Part shown: piece by piece, positions 8,431 through 17,349 of the stretch
Layout: each line of letters begins with the position of its first letter
Position numbering within the stretch: position 1 is the stretch's first letter
Assembly: GCA_038254545.1 (NCBI GenBank)
Contig: JBBSGB010000006.1
Location: 56,105 to 120,104 of the forward strand
Length of the DNA stretch: 64,000 nucleotides
Direction: 5' to 3'
Source of the DNA: CAHJXF01 sp038254545
GTDB lineage: Bacteria; Pseudomonadota; Gammaproteobacteria; Burkholderiales; Burkholderiaceae_D
Made by a program: the position numbers and the translations under genes
The notes under the pieces: generated by a model
What the model saw: only the letters and a program-made list of their open reading frames with translations
The model's database searches: none
What the model was told of the DNA's origin: nothing

Positions 8431-8506
8431 TCCCCGATAGCTCAGTTGGTAGAGCAACGGACTGTTAATCCGTGTGTCCCTGGTTCGAGTCCAGGTCGGG
8501 GAGCCA
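8431..8506 (+). tRNA. tRNA-Asn (anticodon GTT)
   Basis: A 76-nt cloverleaf with acceptor stem TCCCCGA pairing with TCGGGGA, D-loop AGTTGGT, anticodon loop CTGTTAA (anticodon GTT at 8464-8466), T-arm GGTTCGAGTCC and an encoded CCA end. It marks the border between conserved genes and a small accessory patch, but no duplicate of its 3' end was found downstream to define an attachment site. Confidence 0.98.
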
Positions 8507-8657
8507 GTAGACTCGCGAGTTTCCGCGCTTTCCCCCCTTCAACCGGTCCCCAATTGCGATTGCGTTCCGCAAAGATGCTCTCACGATCGCTGCCCGGCAG
8601 GGACGGCAACGAGCGGATGCTTGGAGGAAGGTGCGGCGCCCCGATTCGCGGCGTTCT

Positions 8658-9087
8658 ATGAGCGGTAACGTCATCTCGTACATCGAGACGTGCCAGCGGG
8701 AACGCACCAGCCTCCAGCTGAGCATGAACTCGGTTTGGGTGGCATCACTCGGTCATCCTCATGTCTGATCGTGCGAACGCACCCCGCGACCGTCTGGAAG
8801 ATTCGGGTACTACCTTAGTCTCCGAAGGCCACGATCTCCCCAAGGTCGCGGGCGGCCATCCGAAAACTATCGACCAGCCCCTTCGCTACAACTACAACGG
8901 AGTCTGTCACCTGGTCGACGCCTGGACAGAGCGCGACGATTCACGCACGGTCTGCAAAATCAAGCTCATTGCAGTTGAAGTTGAGGAGGACTTTGCACAG
9001 CCGGTCGCTAAGCCCAGGCTCATTTCCGAGAGTCTTGATGAAATATCGAAGGTTCTCGCGAATATATCTGAGGTCGTAGCATGTTGA
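8658..9087 (+). pseudogene. Remnant of an HNH-endonuclease-type gene (frameshifted, internally deleted, C-terminus lost)
   Basis: Two frames together resemble one family. The first (from 8658) reads MSGNVISYIETCQRERTSLQ and stops at 8771. After a shift, about 8746 onward reads HSVILMSDRANAPRDR, then IYEGHD-like VSEGHDLP, HPKTIDQPL and YNGVCHLVDAWTE. From memory, intact homologues have about 50 extra residues between the DQP and YNGVFHLVDAWTE motifs, and a C-terminal HNH domain. Here DQPL runs straight into YNYNGVCHLVDAWTE, and the frame ends without any HNH motif. The reading is by eye; the family link is good but not certain. Confidence 0.6.
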
Positions 9088-9408
9088 GCTAACAAATACA
9101 CGTGGCGTTGGCATAACTGATTTCCTCCAAACTCTTCAGATCGCAGTGCGACGCAGTACGACGCTGATACTTGTGCTGGAAGGCACGAACGCCGACTCCT
9201 GCTGTCCCCGCCGTACGCCACCGGGGAACGAAGCAAAGACCTTACGCTTTCGCCACAGCAACCGAAGGAACGGTCGGACCTCTTTGATCTAGCTATTCGC
9301 GATTTCGGCGGGACAGTCGATGAGCTAGAGGGTGCGATCGGCATGTACATGATCGGTCGTCACGTTTGGCTGGCGAGTAGATGCGCCGGTCACGACAGAC
9401 GTTGCTCC
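9088..9408. other. Non-coding or decayed stretch, 321 bp
   Basis: No gene could be supported. One plus-strand frame from about 9175 reads as plausible protein (for example SDLFDLAIRDFGGTVDELEGAIGMYM, quoted as 9283 onward in spirit) but has no start and continues antisense through the toxin gene, so it may be the relic of another lost gene. Confidence 0.4.
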
Positions 9409-9822
9409 TCAACCTGGTTTCGACTTGAACGGATTGAAGAGTTCGACGTTCAGGTGCGAGAAATCCCGGACGTTGCGCGTCACGACCGTGAGCTTGTGGA
9501 GCCGGGCGGTCGCGGCAATCATCGCGTCCTCGTACAGCGTGTCCGAGCGCCGATGCATGAGCCGCGCCCATTCGCGGAAGGTTTCGCCATTCATCGGCAA
9601 CACGTTCCAGGACGCCGCGACCAGGTCGGCCCACTGCTCGATCTCATCGGCCTTGACAGCGTCCTGATCGCGGGCGAGTTCGATGCCTGCTTGGATTTCG
9701 CCCAAGCTCACGGCCGACAAGTGCAGATCGCTGTCGGCGACCGACTCGAGCCACGCCACGACCGCTCCGTGCGGACGAGGTCGGCGCAACTCGGAAATGA
9801 TGTTCGTGTCGAGCAGGTACAT
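9409..9822 (-). CDS. PIN-domain toxin of a VapC-type toxin-antitoxin pair
   Basis: A putative Mg-dependent ribonuclease of 137 residues. The PIN signature is present: N-terminal MYLLDTNIISELRRP (first catalytic Asp at residue 5), a central SLGEIQAGIELAR with conserved Glu, and the C-terminal acidic pair around YEDAMIAATARLH followed by TRNVRDFSHL. It lies 6 bases downstream of the antitoxin gene in one operon. VapC-like PIN toxins usually cut tRNA or rRNA; the target here is unknown. Confidence 0.93.
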   Translation of the reverse strand: MYLLDTNIISELRRPRPHGAVVAWLESVADSDLHLSAVSLGEIQAGIELARDQDAVKADEIEQWADLVAASWNVLPMNGETFREWARLMHRRSDTLYEDAMIAATARLHKLTVVTRNVRDFSHLNVELFNPFKSKPG

Positions 9823-9828
9823 GCTGCC

Positions 9829-10086
9829 TCAGCGGATCGGCTTGACGCGCCGCCTTCGGACCTCGCCACGTTGCGGAATCAAGCTCTCCGTGCGCGCAGT
9901 ACCCGACAACAGCAACTCCTTGAGCGACGGCTTGGCTGCGACATGGAGTCGGCGCCACTCCTCTGCCGGCACCAGCACCGCCGTCTCGGCGCCACGCCGC
10001 GTCACCATCTGCGGACCGTTCGAGAGACACGCGTCGAGAAACTCACTGAAACGCGCCTTCGCATCTTGTACAGGCCAAGCCTTCAT
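9829..10086 (-). CDS. Phd/YefM-family antitoxin
   Basis: An 85-residue antitoxin expected to bind and neutralise the PIN toxin and to repress the operon. The N-terminal half has the Phd/YefM pattern (VQDAKARFSEFLDACLSNGPQMVTRRG, then ETAVLVPAEEWRRL); the basic, variable C-terminal half should wrap the toxin. A GGAGA ribosome-binding site precedes the ATG. Adjacent direct repeats upstream are a likely operator. Confidence 0.88.
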   Translation of the reverse strand: MKAWPVQDAKARFSEFLDACLSNGPQMVTRRGAETAVLVPAEEWRRLHVAAKPSLKELLLSGTARTESLIPQRGEVRRRRVKPIR

Positions 10087-10098
10087 ATCTTCTCCAAC

Positions 10099-10117
10099 TG
10101 ACTAGTTGCATGACTAG
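10099..10117. promoter_or_regulatory. Direct-repeat operator candidate of the toxin-antitoxin operon
   Basis: Two TGACTAG heptamers (10099-10105 and 10111-10117) are spaced by 5 bases, starting 13 bases upstream of the antitoxin start. The spacing and position fit autorepression by a Phd-type antitoxin. Confidence 0.5.
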
Positions 10118-10406
10118 GCTAGCAGAATCACTCAATCCGCGCTTGAAAGCAAGAGCATCCTCGATGCCGCGAAAAACGAACCGTCTTGCTATGAGCCACA
10201 AATCCCGACAGACGATTTGTTATGGTCAAAGCTCAGGTGATTTCTGCAACATGAGGACAGAATCGAGCACCGTTAGAATTCATTACCTTATTCCGTGGAC
10301 CCCCCTCCCAAGCTCCTATGCAGGTCATGCGTCCGAGCTAAGTGGACGCAAGGCTCTCGCGCGGAATCTTGATCACGCCTTCAATTTCAGGCGATGCCTG
10401 AAACGC
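10118..10406. other. Intergenic stretch between the antitoxin gene and the next gene's 3' end
   Basis: It is more A+T-rich than the surroundings. I see no coding frame with family resemblance, no RNA gene and no clear terminator. Confidence 0.5.
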
Positions 10407-11318
10407 TCATCCGGAAGACTGGCGCGCCAGTTCCTTGCGCTTCATCACCAGATATTCGTCGCGATCCATTTCGTGCAGCTGACGCGGATAGCGCTCGACA
10501 TTGTCGATCCATTCCCGGATGCGCTTTTCGGGTTGCTCAGCCCGCGGAAGCGCATAGGCACTCAGGTAGGCGTCGATCGCGAGGTAGTAGCGCATCGCGT
10601 TGCGCTCGATCACACCGCGAAAGTCACCCACGTACACAGGTGTGCCGTCGCTCTTGCGCTCGACGATGCTGAAGCCGACCTTGTCCCGACCGAGTGTCGC
10701 GAGGTAACCCTGCATCGCGATCCGCGCGGCCATCCCGTAGCCGTATGAATAAGACATGTGAATGAAACTGGAATTGGCGTCGATCGGGATTGCTTCCAGG
10801 ACGATGCGATAGTTCTTCGTATCGAGGGGACCGATATCGGCATTCAGCAGCACCTGAAGATAGGTCGCCGTGCTCGTCGCAAGCCGGTAGCTGAAGTCGA
10901 CCTTGCGCGTGTCCTCCAGCGGCTGGTCGAACTTGCGCCCGACAGCGAGACTCAGGGTGCTGGTGGCACCCGTGCCTCGCGAGGCGCAGCCCTTGACGTT
11001 CAGGTGCAATATCAGGATGTCGCACCACTGGTCCGTGCCTTGCAATACGGGGCCGACCACGCTGTACGGCTGCCTCACGATTGCGTAGACATCGCCCTTC
11101 AGATTGCCGGACGCTTCGGTGGACACAAGAACCAGTGGTCGGCCGAACTGGTTGTTGGCCAGTTGCTCGCTCAGTGCCGCCTGCCGCGCCCGAAGCGCAT
11201 CGGCATCCTGCGCTGACGCCGGCCTGGGATCGGAGAGCACAAGGATCACGAACGATGCCGCGCCCAGTACCGTCCTGAACCATGCGGAGCGTGATGAATG
11301 CTCAGGATATCCCCTCAT
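10407..11318 (-). CDS. Exported protein of unknown function
   Basis: Not recognised. The 303-residue product begins with a Sec-type signal peptide: basic residues, then hydrophobic VLGAASFVILVLSD, then PASAQ as likely cleavage site near residue 37. The mature part is soluble, mixed alpha/beta, without lipobox or further membrane segments, and contains two cysteines (WCDILILHLNVKGCASR) that could form a disulfide. Tyr-rich segments (YSYGYGMAARIAMQGYL, MRYYLAIDAYL) recur in the C-terminal half, which ends with a charged helix. It stands alone, ending the accessory patch, with about 160 bases to the divergent ppc gene. Confidence 0.75.
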   Translation of the reverse strand: MRGYPEHSSRSAWFRTVLGAASFVILVLSDPRPASAQDADALRARQAALSEQLANNQFGRPLVLVSTEASGNLKGDVYAIVRQPYSVVGPVLQGTDQWCDILILHLNVKGCASRGTGATSTLSLAVGRKFDQPLEDTRKVDFSYRLATSTATYLQVLLNADIGPLDTKNYRIVLEAIPIDANSSFIHMSYSYGYGMAARIAMQGYLATLGRDKVGFSIVERKSDGTPVYVGDFRGVIERNAMRYYLAIDAYLSAYALPRAEQPEKRIREWIDNVERYPRQLHEMDRDEYLVMKRKELARQSSG

Positions 11319-11481
11319 TGCTCTTGCTCCCTGTTTGCATCTCGGCTACCGGACCTCGTTGACCAACGCTGTTTTCGAGTGCAGCAGCGTACGCCGAACC
11401 CCAGCGAGGACGAATTTTGCGTCGATGTGAGAAGCGAATGGATGCCAGATCGAGCCTTGGCGGGAAGCGGTACCCTCCCTC

Positions 11482-14262
11482 ATGGCCAAGACCAATCGAG
11501 CCCGTGACGCCGCCGGAAAGAATCGTCCGCTGGTTGACGATATCCGCTTCCTGGGCCGCATCCTCGGCGACGTCATCCGCGAGCAGGAAGGCAAGCCCGC
11601 CTTCGATCTGATCGAACGCGTACGCCAACTCTCCGTCGACTATCGCCTCAAGAGCAACGCGCAAGCCGGCCGCGCCCTCGATCGCCTGCTGAAGAACCTC
11701 TCCGACGACCAGACCGTCAGCGTGATCCGCGCCTTCAGCTATTTCTCGCATCTGGCCAACATCGCTGAAGACCGACACCACGTGCGCCGACGCGACCATC
11801 ACGAGCGCGAAGGTCATGTGCAGGAAGGATCGCTCGCGATGTCGCTCGCGCGCCTCGCCGACGCAGGTATCCAAGCTGACCAGGTCGCGCACACGCTCGC
11901 CCGCGCCTACATCGCCCCCGTCCTCACCGCGCACCCCACCGAAGTCCAGCGCAAGAGCATCCTCGACGCCGAGCGCGCAATCGCGGAACTGCTGGAACGA
12001 CGCGAATCCCTCGCGAGCCAACGCGACCTCAACGAGAACGAAGCGCTGATCCAGGCGCGCGTCACCCAGCTCTGGCAAACGCGCATGCTGCGTTCGGCCA
12101 AGCTCAGCGTGAACGACGAGGTCGAGAACGCGCTCTCGTACTATCACGCGACCTTCCTGCGCCAGATCCCGCGCCTGTATCGCGACATCGAGGCGGCGCT
12201 GCCGGGCCACGACGTCGCGACCTTCTTTCGCATGGGCAACTGGATCGGCGGCGATCGCGACGGCAACCCTTTCGTGAATGCCGATACGCTGCGCACGGCG
12301 CTCGCGCGCCAGAGCGAGACCGTGCTGCGCTTCTATCTCATCGAGGTCCACGAGCTGGGCGCCGAGCTGTCGATCTCGATGACGCTCGCGCCGGTATCGG
12401 ACGCGATGCGCGCGCTCGCCGAAGCCTCGCCCGATCGCAACGCACATCGTGAGGACGAACCCTATCGCCGCGCATTGATCGGCGTGTATGCGCGGCTGGC
12501 GGCGACGCTGCACGCGCTCACCGGCACCGAGGCCTTGCGTCATGCGGTGACGCCGCAGAATCCCTATCGCGCCGCGGCCGATTTCCTGGCCGACCTGAAG
12601 GTCATCGAAGCGTCGCTGAATTCACACCACGCGCAAGCCCTCGTTGGACCGCGCCTGCGTCCCTTGATGCGCGCCGTGCAGGTGTTCGGCTTTCATCTCG
12701 CCACCGTCGATCTGCGGCAGAGCTCCGATGTGCACGAGGCCGTCATCGCCGAACTGCTCGCGATCGCGCAGATCGAGTCCGACTACAGCACGCTGGCCGA
12801 GCCCGAGCGCATCGACTTGTTGATGCGCTTGCTCAACGACGCGCGACCCTTGCGCGTGCGCGCCGCTGCTTACAGCGAACGCGCGCAAAGCGAACTCGCG
12901 ATCTTCGAGGCCGCATCGACGATGCTCGAGCTCTATGGCCGTGACGCGTTGCGCCACTACATCATTTCGCACACCGAGGCGGTGAGCGACCTGCTCGAAG
13001 CGATGCTGCTGATGAAGGAGACCGGTCTCTTGCGCGGCACGCTCGCCGACACAGCCGAGTCCGACCTTATCGTGGTGCCTCTGTTCGAAACCATCGCGGA
13101 CCTCCGCAACGCCGCGCCCATCATGCGCGCCACATATGCGTTGCCGGGCGTAGGCGCGATGGTGAAGCGCTCAGGCGGCGAGCAGGAAATCATGCTGGGC
13201 TATAGCGACAGCAACAAGGACGGCGGCAGCTTCACGAGTAACTGGGAGCTGTACCTCGCCGAGATCGCGCTGGTCGATCTGTTCATCGACCTGGGCCGCG
13301 ATCACGGCATCAAGCTACGACTCTTCCACGGACGTGGCGGCACCGTGGGGCGCGGCGGCGGCCCGAGCTATCAGGCCATCCTCGCGCAGCCGCCGGGCAC
13401 GGTAAATGGTCAGATCCGTCTTACCGAACAGGGTGAGGTGATCGCGTCGAAATACGCGCACCCCGAGATCGGGCGACGCAACCTCGAGACGCTGGTCGCG
13501 GCCACGCTCGAAGCGACACTGCTCAATCCGCCGAAGAGCGCGCCGAAAAGTTTCCTCGATGCGGCGCGCGCGATCAGCGCCGCGAGCTACAACGCCTATC
13601 GCGAACTGGTCTATCGAACGCCCGGCTTCACCGACTACTTCTTCAGCGCCACCCCGATCCGCGAGATTGCCGACCTCAACCTCGGCTCGCGCCCCGCATC
13701 GCGCAAGGCCACGCGCGCGATCGAGGACCTGCGCGCGATTCCGTGGGGTTTCAGCTGGGGCCAGTGCCGTGTCTCGCTGCCCGGCTGGTACGGCTTCGGC
13801 TCGGCGATAGCGAGCTATCTCGAAGGCGATGCTGCGCAACGCAAGCAACGCCTCGCATTGCTGCAGCGAATGAACAAGCAGTGGCCGTTCTTTCGCGCGC
13901 TGCTCTCGAACCTCGACATGGTGATCGCCAAGAGCGATCTCGCGATCGCGGCGCGCTATGTCGATCTGGTCGAGGACAAGAAGCTCGGGAAAAAGATCTT
14001 CGCGCTAATCCGAGCCGAATGGGATCGCACCAACGATGCGCTATCGCTGATCACCGGCGAAAAACTGCGACTCGGATCGAATCCGTCGCTGGCGCGTTCG
14101 ATCGAGCATCGCTTTCCCTATCTCGAGCCGCTCAACCACCTGCAGGTCGAGTTGATGCGGCGTCATCGCCGCAAGCGCAGTGACTCGGGCAGCGGGCGCG
14201 TGAGGAACGGCATCCACATCTCGATCAACGGACTCGCGGCGGGGCTGCGCAATACCGGTTGA
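11482..14262 (+). CDS. ppc: Phosphoenolpyruvate carboxylase
   Basis: An anaplerotic enzyme of 926 residues making oxaloacetate from PEP and bicarbonate. The signature blocks are VLTAHPTEVQRKS (catalytic His), RMGNWIGGDRDGNPFV, LGYSDSNKDGGS and FHGRGGTVGRGGGP. The C terminus is the invariant RNTG needed for activity. Length is normal for bacterial PEPC. It is a single gene with no operon partner; the family is usually controlled allosterically (acetyl-CoA, aspartate). Confidence 0.97.
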   Translation: MAKTNRARDAAGKNRPLVDDIRFLGRILGDVIREQEGKPAFDLIERVRQLSVDYRLKSNAQAGRALDRLLKNLSDDQTVSVIRAFSYFSHLANIAEDRHHVRRRDHHEREGHVQEGSLAMSLARLADAGIQADQVAHTLARAYIAPVLTAHPTEVQRKSILDAERAIAELLERRESLASQRDLNENEALIQARVTQLWQTRMLRSAKLSVNDEVENALSYYHATFLRQIPRLYRDIEAALPGHDVATFFRMGNWIGGDRDGNPFVNADTLRTALARQSETVLRFYLIEVHELGAELSISMTLAPVSDAMRALAEASPDRNAHREDEPYRRALIGVYARLAATLHALTGTEALRHAVTPQNPYRAAADFLADLKVIEASLNSHHAQALVGPRLRPLMRAVQVFGFHLATVDLRQSSDVHEAVIAELLAIAQIESDYSTLAEPERIDLLMRLLNDARPLRVRAAAYSERAQSELAIFEAASTMLELYGRDALRHYIISHTEAVSDLLEAMLLMKETGLLRGTLADTAESDLIVVPLFETIADLRNAAPIMRATYALPGVGAMVKRSGGEQEIMLGYSDSNKDGGSFTSNWELYLAEIALVDLFIDLGRDHGIKLRLFHGRGGTVGRGGGPSYQAILAQPPGTVNGQIRLTEQGEVIASKYAHPEIGRRNLETLVAATLEATLLNPPKSAPKSFLDAARAISAASYNAYRELVYRTPGFTDYFFSATPIREIADLNLGSRPASRKATRAIEDLRAIPWGFSWGQCRVSLPGWYGFGSAIASYLEGDAAQRKQRLALLQRMNKQWPFFRALLSNLDMVIAKSDLAIAARYVDLVEDKKLGKKIFALIRAEWDRTNDALSLITGEKLRLGSNPSLARSIEHRFPYLEPLNHLQVELMRRHRRKRSDSGSGRVRNGIHISINGLAAGLRNTG

Positions 14263-14301
14263 ATCCGCAGTGCCTTTGCGGTTCGCGAAGAAGGGAAACC
14301 T

Positions 14302-15897
14302 CTACGCCGGGACGCTGCGCGCCACATAGCTCGGTGCACGCCGATGCTTCGTACCCTGCTCGAACGCATGACCCAATGCCAGCAATCGCCATTCGTTGAA
14401 CGGTCTGCCGACAAACGACAATCCGGTCGGCAGCCCGCGCACGAAGCCGGCGGGCACCGTGAGGTGCGGATACCCGGCAACCGCGGCCGGTGCCGCAAAG
14501 CTGCCGCCGGAGTGGTCGCCCGCAACGGGATCGATCAGCCACGCCACGCCACCGGAGGGCGCGATCACGGCGTCGAGACCATGGCGATCGAACGCGCGGT
14601 CCAGTCCGTCTTCGCGCGCACCCTTGAGGCACGCGGCCCGTGCCTCGAGATATGCGGGACTGTCGAGTCCGCCCAACGCCTGCGCGCGCTCGAACAGTTC
14701 CTGGCCGAACCACGGCATCTCCTGATTCGCATGCGCGACGTTGAACGCGATCACGTCCGCCAACGACTGCACCGGGGCATGGGGCGCAAATTTTTGTAGC
14801 CACAGCGGAAGGTCGTGCTTGAGTTCGTACAGCAGCACGCTGAGTTCGGCGGCACGATAGCTGGCCTGCGGCAATTCCACGTCGTCCACGATCTCGGCGC
14901 CGAGCGCGCGCAGATCGGCGACCGCGCGCTCGAACAATGCGTTGACCTCGTCGAATCCGGTCAGGTAGTTCCTCGCGATCCCGAGCCGGGCGCCGCGCAG
15001 TGCGTCGGCCGGCCACGACAACGCCGCCTCGCTCGCATTCATCGCCGGCGCTGTCGTGGTGATGGGGTCGGCGACATCGGGTCCGGCCATCGCCGCATAC
15101 AGCAGGGCCGCGTCCGCAACGCTGCGCGTCATCGGGCCGGCCGTGTCCTGGCTGTGGGCGATCGGCACCACGCCGTCGCGGCTGATGCGGCCGACCGTCG
15201 GCTTGAGTCCCACCAGGCCATTGAGCGACGCGGGCGAGACGATCGATCCGTCGGTTTCCGTGCCCACGCCCAACGGCGCGAGGCTGGCCGCAATCGCCGC
15301 GGCCGTGCCCGAACTCGAACCGCTGGTGCTGCGATCGAGCGCATAGGGATTGCGCGTGAGCCCGCCGCGGCCGCTCCAGCCGCTGGTCGAGCGCGTCGAG
15401 CGGATGTTGGCCCATTCGCTCAGGTTGGTCTTGCCGAGGATGAGCGCGCCGGCCTCGCGCAATCGTTTGACCAGATGGGCATCGCTTGCCGCGTGCACGC
15501 CGGCCAGAGCGAGCGAACCGGCACTGGTGCTCATACGGTCGCCGGTGGCGATGTTGTCCTTCAGCAGCACCGGCAAGCCGTGAAGCGGTCCGCGCACGGA
15601 GCCCGCGCGACGCTCGGCATCGAGCATGCGCGCCATCGCCGGCGCATCGGGGTTGAGCTCGATGATGCTGTTCAGATGCGGACCGGCACGATCGATGGCG
15701 GCGATGCGTGCGAGGCATTGCTGCGTCAGTCGCTCGGATGTCAGACGACCCGCTTGCATCGCTTTCATCAAGTCGAGCGCACTGGTCTCTTCGAGCCCGT
15801 CGATGTGAACGTGGCGCCGGGAAGTTCGAGCAGCCATGGCGGGACTTCCCAGAGTCAGGAGGGATGCGGAGGAAACAAGCAGGTCTCGGCGTCGCAC
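14302..15897 (-). CDS. Amidase-signature family amidase with N-terminal export signal
   Basis: A serine amidohydrolase of 531 residues. The Ser-cisSer-Lys triad motifs are present: LLKDNI (Lys), TSGSSSGTAAA (cis-Ser region) and GTETDGSIVSPAS (nucleophile Ser). The N terminus RRRDLLVSSASLLTLGSPAMA looks like a twin-arginine or Sec signal with an AxA-type cleavage site, suggesting a periplasmic enzyme. The start is GTG at 15897 without a clear Shine-Dalgarno sequence. The substrate cannot be predicted. A possible 46-residue gene ends 11 bases upstream on the same strand. Confidence 0.88.
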   Translation of the reverse strand: MRRRDLLVSSASLLTLGSPAMAARTSRRHVHIDGLEETSALDLMKAMQAGRLTSERLTQQCLARIAAIDRAGPHLNSIIELNPDAPAMARMLDAERRAGSVRGPLHGLPVLLKDNIATGDRMSTSAGSLALAGVHAASDAHLVKRLREAGALILGKTNLSEWANIRSTRSTSGWSGRGGLTRNPYALDRSTSGSSSGTAAAIAASLAPLGVGTETDGSIVSPASLNGLVGLKPTVGRISRDGVVPIAHSQDTAGPMTRSVADAALLYAAMAGPDVADPITTTAPAMNASEAALSWPADALRGARLGIARNYLTGFDEVNALFERAVADLRALGAEIVDDVELPQASYRAAELSVLLYELKHDLPLWLQKFAPHAPVQSLADVIAFNVAHANQEMPWFGQELFERAQALGGLDSPAYLEARAACLKGAREDGLDRAFDRHGLDAVIAPSGGVAWLIDPVAGDHSGGSFAAPAAVAGYPHLTVPAGFVRGLPTGLSFVGRPFNEWRLLALGHAFEQGTKHRRAPSYVARSVPA

Positions 15898-15908
15898 GAT
15901 GACGCGGC

Positions 15909-16049
15909 CTATCGACCGATCGCCGATATCGGAATGTCTCTTCCAATGGCCGCCCGGATCATGTCAACGATGTCGATGTCAGATTTGCCCAATCGGCGCA
16001 GGTGATCGATCTCGTCACCGAGCATGCCGATTAGGGCATCCATCGACAT
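15909..16049 (-). CDS. Possible small protein of 46 residues
   Basis: An ATG frame with a purine-rich GAG preceding it encodes MSMDALIGMLGDEIDHLRRL followed by a second helix-like segment (KSDIDIVDMIRAAIGRDIPI) and a short tail. The composition is that of a real two-helix protein rather than antisense noise. It ends 11 bases before the amidase start on the same strand. The function is unknown; short proteins with an EIxHLRRLGKSDxDI pattern are, from memory, seen in other proteobacteria. Confidence 0.4.
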   Translation of the reverse strand: MSMDALIGMLGDEIDHLRRLGKSDIDIVDMIRAAIGRDIPISAIGR

Positions 16050-16148
16050 TGGTCTCGGGACCGAGCTCCATGGCGTCGCATTCGCTCATCGGTCGATTAC
16101 CGACCTCGCGCGATGCTTGGCATTCGCGCTTGCGGAGCGACGACGTTG

Positions 16149-17225
16149 TCAGACCTCCACGCGAAGCCGCCCCGCCCCGGCTTCCATGCGTCCGATCACT
16201 GCGGCATGTTCGAACCCCTGCGCACGAAACACGCGCAGCACGTCGTCCGCCGTGTCGGGAGCGCAGGTCACGAGCAGACCACCTGAGGTCTGCGGGTCGC
16301 TGAGCAGATCCTGCGCGACCTTCGGCAACGCCGCGGCGAGCGAGACATCGGCGCCATAGCCCGCCCAGTTGCGTCCGGACGCGCCGGTGATGAAGCCATC
16401 GCTCGCCATCGCTTCCACACCCGTCAGCATTGGCACGCGGCTCCAATCGATCACCGCCGTCAGCCTTGCGCCGCGCGCGATCTCCAGCGTGTGGCCGGCC
16501 AGCCCGAAGCCGGTGATGTCGGTCAACGCATGCACACCGGGCATGTCGGCAAACGTCGCGCCGGGCTTGTTGAGCATCGTCGTGGTCTTGACGAGTTGCC
16601 CATAGCCCGCCGCGTCGAGCTTGCCCTTCTTCAATGCGGCCGAGAGCACGCCCACGCCGATCGGCTTGCCCAGGATCAGCACGTCGCCCGCCTTCGCATC
16701 GGCATTGCGCCTGACCTTCTTCGGATGGACCAGGCCCATCACGACGAGCCCGTAGATCGGTTCGACCGAGTCGATCGTGTGGCCGCCCGCGATCGGGATG
16801 CCGGCGTCCTTGCAGGCCGCCTCGCCGCCGCGAATGATCTGGCCGATGATCTCGACCGGCAGGCGATCGATCGGCATCGCGACCAGCGCAAGCGCCATGA
16901 TCGGTGTGCCGCCCATCGCGTACACATCGCTGATCGCATTGGTCGCGGCGATGCGGCCGAAGTCGAAGGGGTCGTCGACGATCGGCATGAAGAAATCGGT
17001 GGTCGCGATCAGCGCCTGTTCGTCGTTGAGTTGATAGACCGCCGCGTCGTCGGCGGTTTCGATGCCGACCAGCAACTCGCGCGGCATCAGGCCGCTCGCG
17101 CTGTTCTTCAGTATCTCGGACAGCACGCCCGGGGCGATCTTGCAGCCGCAGCCGCCGCCGTGAGAGAAGCTGGTGAGCCGGATCGAGTCCGCGGATGCGG
17201 CGTGAGTCGTGGTGATGTCGTTCAT
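16149..17225 (-). CDS. selD: Selenophosphate synthetase (selenide, water dikinase), SenC role
   Basis: It uses ATP to make selenophosphate from selenide. The 358-residue protein has the catalytic segment GGGCGCKIAP with C26, C28 and K29, so this is the cysteine, not the selenocysteine, form. Further AIR-synthase-fold motifs are ETADDAAVYQ, DVYAMGG and ITGFGLAGH, and the C-terminal DPQTSGGLLV. It is the downstream gene of senB on the same strand (124-base gap). In the published senABC pathway this enzyme (SenC) supplies selenophosphate to SenB. It may also serve tRNA or protein selenium needs; no selA or selB is in view. Confidence 0.95.
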   Translation of the reverse strand: MNDITTTHAASADSIRLTSFSHGGGCGCKIAPGVLSEILKNSASGLMPRELLVGIETADDAAVYQLNDEQALIATTDFFMPIVDDPFDFGRIAATNAISDVYAMGGTPIMALALVAMPIDRLPVEIIGQIIRGGEAACKDAGIPIAGGHTIDSVEPIYGLVVMGLVHPKKVRRNADAKAGDVLILGKPIGVGVLSAALKKGKLDAAGYGQLVKTTTMLNKPGATFADMPGVHALTDITGFGLAGHTLEIARGARLTAVIDWSRVPMLTGVEAMASDGFITGASGRNWAGYGADVSLAAALPKVAQDLLSDPQTSGGLLVTCAPDTADDVLRVFRAQGFEHAAVIGRMEAGAGRLRVEV

Positions 17226-17240
17226 GAAGTCTGTCCTTGC

Positions 17241-17259
17241 AAAAATAGCAGCCGCTATT
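17241..17259 (-). other. Small hairpin with T-run just upstream of selD
   Basis: On the minus strand AATAGC and GCTATT flank a GGCT loop and run into further T residues, directly before the selD ribosome-binding site (AAGGACAG). It could be a weak terminator or attenuator in the senB-selD gap. A second inverted repeat (TTCCGCC and GGCGGAA, loop 8 nt) lies further upstream in the same gap. Confidence 0.35.
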
Positions 17260-17349
17260 GTGATCGTTCGCCGGCCGGAATGTCGGCGTGCGCCGCCGCA
17301 CCTCCTTCCGCCGCTCGACCGGCGGAAAGCGCGAGAGCAAGTACGCAGG

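Noticed and set aside
8465..8725. Minus-strand frame ending LPDLDSNQGHTD
   Set aside because: It is the antisense of the tRNA-Asn gene, a well-known spurious protein pattern.
9343..10101. Plus-strand frame across the toxin-antitoxin pair
   Set aside because: Antisense to clear VapC and Phd genes; no start signal or family resemblance.
8507..11318. A full integrative element with attachment sites
   Set aside because: No integrase and no repeat of the tRNA 3' end could be found; only decayed pieces remain.
16149..17225. selD as a selenocysteine-containing gene with a SECIS-like element
   Set aside because: The catalytic position is an ordinary cysteine codon and no in-frame TGA occurs there.
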